NCBI RefSeq assembly: GCF_963576615.1
Contig: NC_088708.1
Coordinates: 50,827,196 to 50,891,195 of the forward strand
From: Watersipora subatra
Lineage: Eukaryota > Bryozoa > Gymnolaemata > Cheilostomatida > Watersiporidae
Direction of reading: 5' to 3'
Length of the DNA: 64,000 nt
Below the pieces are notes generated by a model, which was given only the letters and a program-made list of their open reading frames with translations, had not been told where the DNA came from and searched no databases. Each line of letters starts with the position of its first letter. Positions within the stretch are counted from its first letter, which is position 1. The translations under genes and the position numbers were made by a program. Positions 45,301 to 57,300 of the stretch are shown here, one piece after another.

Positions 45301-48300
45301 CATTTACACTCATGTACATTACTTAGTTATATATAATATACATTACTTAGTTATTCATGTACATTATTTACAATTATATATCATGTGCAATGCACCCTCG
45401 GAATACAGTTTTGATCCGTTTCAGGGTTGGCATCGCATGGCGAAAAAATTGTATATAGGCGTATAGTAACCATTGTAATTATATAATGCAAACATCCCCT
45501 GGTAAAAATCGTCAAAATTTTATACAAGTGCTGTACATATTTAAAATTAGTAACAAAACAGTATGTTAGCCTTGGTAACTATAGTTACTTACAGTAACTT
45601 TATTGTATTTAGTGTATTTATTGGTTATGATCTGCATTAAAATGTAACGTTGCATTGTGCTGTGTAGTGCTTGCCGTAGAGAGTTCTTACCTTCAAGACA
45701 GAGGTACGCTAACATAAACTTTGAATTCACTTGAAAGAAGTTTAGTTTGCTAAACACAAACTTAAAGCGAAGTTTTAATATCTATTTTTATCTATTTACT
45801 GAATTTCAACTTTTTATCACTTAAAATTTATCACCTACTAGTTTTTTGCTTCGTTTTTAATATATTTTTAATATATATATTTATAATATATATATTTATA
45901 ATATATATTTTTAGCCGGTTTAATTAAAACTTTTTCATCTAAATTCGGCAAGAAAGCCCAAATGATGCTGCTTTCGTAATGAAGTAGATTTTTGTTAGCA
46001 AGTTAAAGAGAAGTTGTCTGACCACTGAATCTTCTTCTTTTGAAGGGATCGCAATTTTGTTACCGGTTTTAAAGGAAAAATATTACCGCTTTACACACAA
46101 GAATTGCTAAACTGAGAAAAATCGGTCATTGTGTCGCTTTCAGGCATTGTGAAAGTAATTTCGGCGAATAACATTGCCTTGTCTTTGTTATTTTGACATA
46201 GGTAATAAGCACTAGCAAATTTGAACTCCGGCGAAAATTTTTTATAATTTGTATGGTGACATAAGATTCGTATGGTGAGGTGAAAAAAAATCATCATGTT
46301 CCACTTGGTGAAAAAAATCGTATCGTGAGGGTGCACTGTAAATTACTTACAGTCTTATATTGTGTGTATTTACTCGGCAAATAGTATCTTTTTAGCACAA
46401 ATTTCTGACAGGAATGTCTTATGTATAATATTAAAGCATTTTATGGTCAAATGGTCACAAATTGTGTATTTTTACCTGCAGTCATATTGCATATTCAATA
46501 CAACTGTTACTCGGTATAAACTATAGACTCTATTTAGGCATATGATAGTGCTGTCTGTTTACTGTGCTAGCTCTGCATTGCTACTCTTCTAATCATGAAT
46601 AAAAAACCCTTCCGTTTTTGTCGAAGTTTGTTAACTTAGCAGCCTTTAGTAATTTCTTAGTCAAGGAAAGACAACTCTATTCATGCATTGTAGGCACGTG
46701 AAAGTGCATGACAGCAGCACCTACCAGGTTGTACACACCATGGACTTTCCAGCACCCCTCCTCAGTGTCGGCTGCTCTGTATGTATCCTACTAACAGATA
46801 AGCCTTTTGCCTCGACGTCTGGTCGATACAAAAGTTTAGACCTGTGCTGAACACTACATAAAACTGTTTTGCCTCGGTTAATCTCTGGAGTGCATGTGCT
46901 GTATGTTGTTGAAATGCTTCACAGAATGACTGTTTAATATACAAATTGTACCCTTTATTACATATTTTTGTTTGTTGCAAGAGACATCTCTTTGGCTTAG
47001 AGTCCATGGATTTAGCTATTGTGTGTCATAATCCTACAGTTCTACAGCTACGTATAAGTGTGTTTCGTGACAGAGGTTATTACCATACGCATATTTTGTC
47101 AATCTTCATAGTTACCGATACGAGTGACTTTTGAGTGATGTGAGTGGCAGTTGGAGCTGTTGATTGGTCAAACATTTTGCACAAAACATATACATTCTTG
47201 TTACAAATCACCAAAAATTTTAGCTACGCAAAAGATCTTTTGATTGGTCAGCTATGGGGCTGGAAACCAATAAAGAACTCAATTATAAATTTTTGTGAAG
47301 TGGATGAGAGTGGCCATAACTTCCCACAGATACATCAACAGCAATGTGTTCCAGTCAACTATATTTTGCAATAAAAATTGTCCGCAGTTGATATCTTGTT
47401 ATGTCCTATTTCTATCGATCAGGGTGACAGTCTATGCTTTGCTGCCGGTATGGCTGATGGAATGCTGTCAGTACGGAGAAGGACGGTAGATGGTCATCTA
47501 ACTAAGCAGGAGAAACGCAGCAAAGCGTTTCAGTTTAAACTGGCAAAACATTCATTTAAGCCATCAAAGGTAAGAGAGTGCATTTTCCTGGAAGGTGACT
47601 TCAACTATATACACACGTGCCAGGTGTGCTGCTATAACTACATGAACAGTAGAGGCTCCTACAATGTAAACATCCTATAATGTCATTCCACTATAACTCC
47701 TATAATTTAAATTTCACACAAAGTAAAGAACTTATGAAAGGTTTTGGTTTGTATTGCGTAAGAAATTCCATATAGCGTAAAACGTTAATTCGGTGCAAGT
47801 TCTTAAATTTGATTTGAATAACGAGAGTCCCACAGTTAGCCTTAAAGATTGACTTGCAACAAAATTCACATTACAGTTACTTGATATCAAAAGATTTACT
47901 ATGTCTTACACTGGTTTTACTCTGTTCTAGGTGCAAAATATGTGGAAATGTGATTACAAGCTCTTAACAGCTCAAAACGAACAGTTAATCGCAGCCATCA
48001 CAAAACCGCCGTAGATTCTTTCAAACGCACTCCCTTTGGCCATGCAAAAAGAAAAATCTTTACTTAACTCCATTAGTTTGTGAGCTGTACCATAACTGCA
48101 GTATTATTGGTTTGCATCGACAACTGTTCTCCTTTTTCTGATCAATCTTACTGGTTTTGTAGACCATGGTTGTTATTCTTGTATATTTGAAAGCTAGACA
48201 GCAACTGACTTACTACATAAGTGTGACAAGAGAGTAAAAGGATTATTACATAAGAATCACATAACAGATGAGTAAGCCAATATGAACAAAGAGTCTGACA

Positions 48301-51300
48301 ACAGCTATATACAAATACAAGATAATGACTGGTCAATGTCAACAACTAGTATATATTCAACACTCCCACATAGTTTTGACATGTTGAGCCTGGTTTACAT
48401 ACTCATCAATTCCATAGTGAATCGGAGGTCTACATTTGCGAGCAGATAAGCGTCGCTGTTGCCTTTCACCAATGCATTGCCCAGAGAAGTTAGGAGTTGT
48501 CTGTTCATTTACTGAATGTTCAACAACAATAGATTTCTGCTTTGTATATCGGTCACATGATGGTTTAACAGTGTTTGTAAAGTTTGTTTCATCAAATACC
48601 ACGACTCGCCTAGTAGTGACTTTACCAGTCGATTCATCAAGCAGGCGGTATGCCTTTGACTGTTTGCTGTATCCTATAAACCTTAGCTTCTGGCACTTCT
48701 TGTCAATTTTCTGTCGTAGTTGATCTGAAACATGAGCATAAGCAATACATCCAAACACCCTTAGATTGTCTATGTTGGGTTTGCGTTCATACCACTTCTC
48801 ATACGGTGTGAGATCATTCTTGTGTGAAGAAGTGGGAAGCCGATTTCTAACGTAGGCAGCAGTAGAAATGGCCTCAGCCCAGTATTGCTTTGACAATTTA
48901 GCATGGCACAACATTGAACATGCTGCTTCAAACAGAGTTCTATTCATTTGCTCAGCAACACCATTTTGTGCTGATGAGTAGGCTGATGCGAGTTCATGAT
49001 GAATACCTTTAGATTTCAAATAGTCAGTAAATTCTTGAGACAAGTATTCACCACCTCTATCTGATCTCAGTGTTTGAATGGTTTCTCCAGATTGGTTGGT
49101 TGTATATGCTTCAAACTCTTTGAACTTCTCAGGTACCTCAGATTTGTTTCTAAGAAAATACACAGCACAGCATCTAGAAAAATCGTCTATAAAAGTAACA
49201 AAATATTTGCTACCTCCAATTGATTCTGTTTCCATTGTACAAACGTCGGAATGTACTAGTTCTAGCTTACGGGTAGCCTTGATATCTCCCACAGGTTTGA
49301 AGGGTTTACGAGTCATTTTCTCTTCAGCACAGCTTTCACAAAAGGAAATGTTCATTGCAGATAAGCTTGCTGCACAGACTATATTTCCTTTGCTCAGTTT
49401 TTCCAGATTAGAGTCATTCACATGTACTAGACGTTGATGCCAAATCTCTGCGCTAGCAGTGTTTGCGTATCGAGTTTCAGTTTGTACACAGTCTAGACTG
49501 AACAGCTTATTAGCTAGTGATCCCATGGCCCTAACTCGACCATTAGCATCTTTAATCCAACATCGAGTATGGCCGAACTGAACGATGTAGCCTTTCTTAG
49601 TGGCAGCTCGAACTGAAAATAAATTGCTAGCTAGCTGAGGGACATGAAGTACATTGTAAAATACAGCTGCACATTGAACTCTACGATTGAGCTTTAGCAT
49701 CACTTTTACAGTACCAACTCCCACAGCTTCAACTGTTCGACCATCACCTAAGCTGACCATTTCTATCTGTTCTAGCTTCTTGTAGCTATTAAAACTTTCC
49801 CTGTTAGGTGACATATGACACGATGCTCCAGAGTCAATTAGCCAGAGTGAGCTACTGTGCAATGAAAATGTGTTGCCATGATGAGTGATAAATGTAAATT
49901 CATTGCCTACACAGTCATTGTCACTTTCACATACAGTTTTTCTACATTCACTTACTAACTGCGCGTTCGGTCGGCGCCTGTCCTCTGAGCATTCTGGTGA
50001 CTTGTGCCCAGGCTTATTACAGTTGTAGCAAATAATAGGTTTTTTGGCTCTAGGCTGCTTTCTTGACACCAATGCAGAATCAGATGCACCGGCAGAACTA
50101 GATTCATCGGAGTTTCGCTCACTACGTTTCAACTCTTCATTTATCAATGACTGCTGGGCAAACTCAAGACTCAAGTTGTCTACTCTTGCTTCTAATGCTG
50201 TTGCAAGATGAGCATAGCTGTTTGGAAGGCTGCCTAAGAGCGTGACTACTTGATCTTCTTCAGAAATTGGTGCATCGATAGCGGCGAGTTTATCTGTAAG
50301 TCCTTTCATGTGTTTCAAGTGCTGTTCTACAGGTGTACCCTCCTTCATTACTGTTCTGAAATATTGTTTCTTAAGAAATAACTTGTTTGCTAGTGTATTG
50401 CGTTCAAAGTGGTTTTGAAGCCGCTTCCATGCTACATCAGGTGCTTCTGTATCTGTTATTAAGTAGAGAAGCTCAGTACTAACAGACAGAGCAATTACTG
50501 AGAAAGCCTTACGATACCTGGATGTAAAAGCAGTTTTCAGCGCTTGATCAGCCGAACCTTCTGGTGCTTTCTCAGTGCCATCCACGATATCGTACAGATC
50601 CTTTACCAGCAAAATGTGTTTCATCTGAAACTTCCATGTCTGATAGTTCTGACTGTCCAACTTATCTATTGTCCATTTATCACTATCCATTGTAGAATGA
50701 AAGATACAATCTAAGTTCTGGTTCAGTAGTCCTTGTTTTACTGTTCCAGATATCAACTCGTGTACAGCTTCTTTGGTTGCCTGTCTGGGCCCATAACCTG
50801 TTATTCTTGTATATTTGAAAGCTAGACAGCAACTGACTTACTACATAAGTGTGACAAGAGAGTAAAAGGATTATTACATAAGAATCACATAACAGATGAG
50901 TAAGCCAATATGAACAAAGAGTCTGACAACAGCTATATACAAATACAAGATAATGACTGGTCAATGTCAACAACTAGTATATATTCAACAATGGTTGCTG
51001 TAATTTTTACAATAAGTTGGTTCTTTGTAAGCAATGTCTTCGACATTCATTTACAACGATTTGCTCATCTTTTCCTAAACAGCGAAATTTATTCTGCAAA
51101 GTAAGACTACTAACAAATATTTCGTACGTCTACAATAAGGCAAAACAAAATATTTTACTATAAAAAAGTGGTACTTCCTGTTCGTGGTCTTTTGCACCCA
51201 GGGGTCAAGATTAGGGTAAAAGAGAATTTTTGACGATGCTCCAACATCATCACTTTCAGATTGGTAGACCGACGCTGTAACACCTACACCAATCGATCAC

Positions 51301-54300
51301 CTTCGTATTTATGAACAATTGCGCAGCAACTGTTTTCTATTTTGTCGACACGTCTGACGATCTATCATGACGAATTAGAATGTCTTCAAAGATGTATATA
51401 CATAATAGATATAATTTTATGCTCACGTCGTTTTTCTTTTGCAGGTGTGGCGAGATTGAGTACCATTCAAATCGAATTGGAGAACTCGCCCAACTTGGCA
51501 CTTTACGTTAAATAGAATTTTTTACATAGTACAAAGCAAAAACTTCACATAAATTCTTTACGTTATTTGGAATTTATGTTATATGAGCGTCTACTGTACC
51601 CTTTTGCGCTGAGCTGTTTACAAATCTTTTCTATCTTTATCTTTTTAAACTGGACAGTATGGTGTCAGTATGTTTGAGAGAGGAATTCATTATGATTCAT
51701 ATTAACTGTCATATTCAGATTTCTACTTTTACTATTATTTGTTGATGGTGAAAAGTGCTCAGTAAATGTTAGTTCAACTTTAAAACATGAAGCTTCCCAA
51801 GCTGTAGAAATTAAAGATTTTTTGAAAAAATCGTTAGGTTTGAGAGACGTTTGCTTCTCATTAAATCCCAATTTTCATTGCAGGATGCGCATGTTATTCA
51901 ACACGAGAGAAAGGTACGCTTAGCTAGCTATGACTCACTCCTCAAAGGTTTCCAACACAGCAAAGCACTCGATGCAGTTCTTGAGGTGAGGAACTTTCTG
52001 TTCTTAAAATGAAGACAGTTTCTCAATTCCATCACCGTATCATTTGAGCATTGTGTGTTTTTATTAGATATTATTAGATACTATTTTTATTTTTATGATA
52101 TTTTGACCTGAAACATTTGGAAATGAGCATCTAATTTGACACCATCTTATTATCCTGATAATGATAAATTGAATTAATCAATTTGACTGAGCAGTTCTAA
52201 TTCAGCTCTTTGTAAATAAAATTGAAAAAAGGAATTCATGTCTCCCGTCCTTAAGTATTTCCATCTAAAGAATTTTTTTTATAAAAAAATTTTTTATTAT
52301 ATAATTGGGCACTTTACCATTATTGGAGTGTGTTAAATCAAATCTGATAGATTAGTCATACAGGTAATATTCTATAATAGTAACAGGCTTCTGTGGGAGT
52401 CAGGTAATACAGTTCTTATGTTTACAGTGGAGGCAATTTTTATAATAGTCACAGGCTTCTGTGGGAGTCAGGTAATACAGTTCTTATGTTTACAGTGGAG
52501 ACAATTTCTATAATAGTCACAGGCTTCTGTGGAAGTCAGGTAATACAGGTCCTATGTTTACAGTGGAGACAATTTCTATGCGTCGATTCTAAAAACTTAC
52601 TAATCTATCAGTTAACATTTTACTAAGGAGACCTGGCAGAGCTTATAGTGTGACAAACTGTTTCTTTGTCTATGGTACTGTGATCAGTTTCCAATAGTTT
52701 CCATGACTTATACCCGCTGTAGTCAAAGGTGCGATTGGTGCACCCGGAGGTGACGGTTGGCATTATAGAGGAGTTGATTAGAAGGGATACGATCAAGCCA
52801 GCCATAGCCGGCAGAGATGAGAAAAGTCTGGAAACACTCCTAAGGTTTTTGGCGAAGTGAGTGAAACACTTTGTATTCATAGCAGTCAACAATCGTCATT
52901 GGTAGACCTAGTGTAGCTGAGTTCCTGCTGAAAATAAACACAATAATGAGCAATTGATATTGGAATATTTGATTGCGCATGTACTGGATATTCTTGTTGC
53001 TTTGCCTTCAGTCCTGTGGACAGTGGATCAGCTCTGCAAATGAGCGATTCGTTGGTCACGGTGAGCGCAGCGTTACATGCTCGGAGTTGACAAAGCATGC
53101 TCTAGTATTTTTGTAAACAAAAAGCGTCAGTCGTGTTGTTGATGGGAAATAGTGTTGACTCGATGTACTTGGTTCTAATATACAGTGGAACCTCTATTTA
53201 CAAAATTAATTTATTCTGAAAGTCGTTTTGTAAGTAGCAACTGATTGTTCTATATAGTTATTGTAATACATCCCTAATCCATTCCAAGCCTCCCACAAAA
53301 CTCTGACATAGCGTTCTAATAAGTTATAAATACATATAATGGTTAAAACCTGTAACAAATTATGAATTATATTGCTGCATTATGGATAGAAAAAATATGT
53401 ATGGAAACAGGAACGAACAGAAAATAACGTATAAACACTAAAAGCGGTATGTCTGTTTACCTTTGGAGTTGGTCCTCTAAATGAGACTAAACGAAGGCCA
53501 TGGGGAGTGGGAGGAGGGAAGTAAGAGTCGGCCCTCTAAATGAGACTAAACGAAGGCCATGGGGAGTGGGAGGAGGGAAGTAAGAGTCGGCCCTCTAAAT
53601 GAGACTAAACGAAGGCCATGGGGAGTGGGAGGAGGGAAGTAAGAGTCGGCCCTCTAAATGAGACTAAACGAAGGCCATGGGGAGTGGGAGGAGGGAAGTA
53701 AGAGTCGGCCCTCTAAATGAGACTAAACGAAGGTCATGGGGAGTGGGAGGAGGGAAGTAAGAGTTGGCCCTCTAAATGAGACTAAACGAAGGCCATGGGG
53801 AGTGGGAGGAGGGAAATAAGAGTCGGCCCTCTAAATGAGACTAAACGAAGGTCATGGGGAGTGGGAGGAGGGAAGTAAGAGTTGGCCCTCTAAATGAGAC
53901 TAAACGAAGGCCATGGGGAGTGGGAGGAGGGAAGTAAGAGTCGGCCCTCTAAATGAGACTAAACGAAGGCCATGGGGAGTGGGAGGAGGGAAATAAGAGT
54001 CGGCCCTCTAAATGAGACTAAACGAAGGTCATGGGGAGTGGGAGGAGGGAAGTAAGAGTTGGCCCTCTAAATGAGACTAAACGAAGGCCATGGGGAGTGG
54101 GAGGAGGGAAGTAAGAGTCAGCCCTCTAAATGAGACTAAACGAAGGCCATGGGGAGTGGGAGGAGGGAAGTAAGAGTCAGCCCTCTAAATGAGACTAAAC
54201 GAAGGCCATGGGGAGTGGGAGGAGGGAAATAAGAGTTGGCCCTCTAAATGAGACTAAACGAAGGCCATGGGGAGTGGGAGGAGGGAAGTAAGAGTCGGCC

Positions 54301-57300
54301 CTCTAAATGAGACTAAACGAAGGCCATGAGGAGTGGGAGGAGGGAAGTAAGAGTCAGCCCTCTAAATGAGACTAAACGAAGGTCATGGGGAGTGGGAGGA
54401 GGGAAGTAAGAGGAAGAAGTAGGTGTTTTGGTTTTGTTTTACTCAGATTAAATGCTTTAAGAACGTAAGTAGAAAGATTTATTTACATCCCACAAACTGA
54501 AAAACTGTGTTATCATACAGAAAACCCAGAACTTAAGCTGCTAGAAACAAATTTTGTCCTGCTCTGTATGCGATATATGATAACTCCAAATAATACGAGT
54601 GAAAACAAAACATTTATTGTTTACTGAAGTTCATTTGCAAATGAAACTTAGTTCGTCATACCTACAGGAAGCGAATGGGTCAAAGATGAAATGAACAAAT
54701 AGGCCAAAATACAAAAGGCCTTTAATATCGACAAACATCTTTTTAAGTCAAATCAAAATTTCTACCAAACAAGGTTTCGCACCTTCAAAATTTCTACCAA
54801 ACAAGGTTTCGCACCTTCAAATTTCGTATGCAGTTGTTGTAAAAAGAGGTTTTACGTATAAAGTTTCAATTACGAATGACTTACAATTAAAATTGTACAA
54901 ATTATTGTATAGTAGCCAAATTTTTAAAAAATTATTTTGGTTTCTCAGATTTAAATTCTTTTGTAGGAAGCTCATGCACGATGTCTAGGTAGGAGGTCTT
55001 TTGGATATAGCAACGCAGCATGGTGCAGCGTGGTCCGTGTAATACAAATATGCGCAGTATCTAATGCTTGAGCAAACCTCTGGCCTCTTTGGAATCTGCG
55101 GTATTTGCATTCTACGTTGTACACTGCCGAGCATAGCTGTTATGTCATACGGTTGACTACCAGGCATGATGAGTAATAGCAGTTAATGCTCCACGTCCCA
55201 TTCGTGACGTGACGAGCAATTCTATTGTTCGCAGGATGCGTGCAATACCAGGTCAAATGTCACAAATATCTGTTCTCTTATTGTTGCTTATTATGTTGAA
55301 TTCAACCGCGGCAGCTCAGTCGAAATCAACCTTGCTATGTAGCAATTTTGAGATAGTCTTTCCACGATGTGCGCGACGTGATTTATCCATGGTAATCATT
55401 GGTGTATCAGGTGAGAATATTGACTATTGACGATGTTTGGCAGCCTGCTATGGTCTTACAGCAATCTCTATAGGTTTGAGTCTCATTGGCAGCTTTGTGG
55501 CAGCTTCAATTCCCCTACAAGGTTGTTGCTATAAAGCTCCCTTGTCTCTCTAACAATTGTGAAACTCATAGATTTACATAAGGAGAATAGAATGGTGAAC
55601 GTGGAGTCTTTATTTGTGCAGCTCACTAGCCTCGTCTAAATCAATGGCTGCTACGTGCCTAGAGTCCCTTTAATCCTTGTGTTGAACATTCAACAGAAGA
55701 TAGTTTCACGTACATTCTAATGAAATATACTCGTTCCGCTTTAAAAGGCTAGTTGGAGTGTTTACTATCTTGATCAGTAGCTGAGCTTGTGTAAAAATTG
55801 CTGATTGATAATGAATGAAATCGTGTCGACTGCCTTCGCTCTCATCATATCCTTGTGTGATTTTTCAACACCGTTAGCAACTTTGTTGATAATAATATTG
55901 TAATAATAGTATAATATAATTTGTCGAATAATTTGGAAAAAACTTAATTAATACATTTTTATTATGTTCTATTATGTTGGTTTCTTGTATAATCCTACTC
56001 TGTTGTTTTAGGCACATATCAAACTCTCAGTACACAAAAACGCTGGTAGACGTGGCCGATGTAATACTCGGTGAGTTATAAAAGAAAGCTTATCTCTATA
56101 TTGTCAGAGGGGTATTGTTAGTGTTGGTGTTAGCTTTCCCACAGGCGGTGTGCTCTGCACGGCGCGAGACAAGCTGTGTACATATTGCGGTCAGCGGTCT
56201 TATCAGATGTAGAGAAACGCATGACTAGAGGGGTATTGTTGCTCACAATAACAGGTCTTGCTATCAGTTTATACAATACAATTGTATGTAATCATCTTCC
56301 TCGGAAGGTAATTGTCCGTCTATGAAGGTCGCTTTAGAAGGCCTCTGTTTGCTTTGATTGGAGAAGCTAAATAAGAGTTTATCATATTTTTATCTTGTTT
56401 TTTCTTCTTCAATGCAACTGGCTGTTGTAATTACTTAAAGAATACCTTTTGCTTTGGTCTAATCAATTTTGTAAACAAATGACACTTTTGGTGTCAAACT
56501 GCATTTTGGTATCAATCAGGTCGGATCAGTTGATTATCTCGCTGCATTTTAGAGTTGAGAAAATTTTTTTGTAAAATATGTGATACGTATACATACGCTC
56601 TTTCTAGGTTTTCAGTTAGTAAATGGAAAATTTACTAACACGGGGCACGACTGTGACTGTAAGATTTGGCTCGGACTGATTTGGATTTTGTAAGGTTCAA
56701 AAGTTATGTAGATCCTTTTATGTTCAATATTTGCAGTTTCTGTTAACATATAATTTGCGATGACAATAATGATTTTGAAAGGACTTTCAAGTATTTGTTA
56801 TTGAATGGATTGGTGTATGGTTTGAGGAAGTACATGGTATGACACCTTCATTTGTTATTGAATGGATTGGTGTATGGTTTGAGGAAGTACATGGTATGAC
56901 ACCTTCATTTGTTATTGAATGGATTGGTGTATGGTTTGAGGAAGTACATGGATTGGTGTATGGTTTGAGGAAGTACATGGTATGACACCTTCATTTTGTT
57001 TTGTCTTTTTAACAATAAGTTTTGTTTTTGTAAAAATCTGAAAATTGTAAGGTCAGTAATTAGAAGGAAAAACTGGGTATTATTATTTATTTATTATCTG
57101 AATAAAATCTGAATCTAAATGAAGTAAATCTACTTCCTTTGCAATATCTGTCATTGGTATCAAGCTGCTTGTACATGGGCCAATAATTAAACAAAATTCG
57201 CTAAAATGTAGACAATTTTTATGGGCATTCGAGTGGAAACTTGTCGAAGAATTCAGTTTATGTTCTTTTTCAAGCGTGTAATGCATTTACCCATGAGCAA

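Larger units (their letters stand above)
48171..50990 (-). mobile_element. Copia LTR retrotransposon, non-autonomous, with identical LTRs
   Basis: Two 192-bp LTRs (48171-48362 and 50799-50990) begin TG and end CA and look identical base for base. A 5-bp duplication ATGGT (48166-48170, 50991-50995) flanks the element. Read on the minus strand, the 5' LTR is followed at once by GGTTATGGGCCCAG. This is complementary to the anticodon arm of initiator tRNA-Met, the half-tRNA primer known from Drosophila copia. GTGGGAG just before the 3' LTR is a likely polypurine tract. The interior has one long frame for gag, protease and integrase but no reverse transcriptase or RNase H, so the element must depend on a relative. 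Confidence 0.93.
47647..51596. mobile_element. Third CAGTAGACGC-family element, split by a copia insertion
   Basis: The left end CAGTAGAGGCTCCTAC at 47647 and the right end, inverted, CAGTAGACGCTCATATAA at 51596 belong to one older element in UTP15 intron 9. Sequence on both sides of the copia matches consecutive parts of 39391-40232 (for example GGCCATGCAAAAA on the left and ACAAATATTTCGTACGTC on the right). Within its left part, 47845-48015 is a solo arm of the foldback family at 58112-59012. The tRNA-like part is at 51230-51300, minus sense. Confidence 0.65.

Noticed and set aside
46762..47007. Minus-strand 81-codon frame over UTP15 exon 8 and intron 8
   Set aside because: It overlaps a confident exon on the other strand and shows no similarity to anything I know.
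49078..49437. Plus-strand frame of 119 codons within the copia element
   Set aside because: Antisense shadow of the integrase region.
54967..54990. TTTTGTAG|GAAGCTC as the acceptor of UTP15 exon 12
   Set aside because: It fits the phase but meets a stop codon after seven codons. The acceptor at 56011 gives the expected UTP15 sequence.
55209..55430. 73-codon frame with a signal-peptide-like hydrophobic run
   Set aside because: It lies inside UTP15 intron 11 on the same strand, has no second domain or splice support, and is followed by ordinary intron sequence. A transposon remnant or chance frame is more likely.
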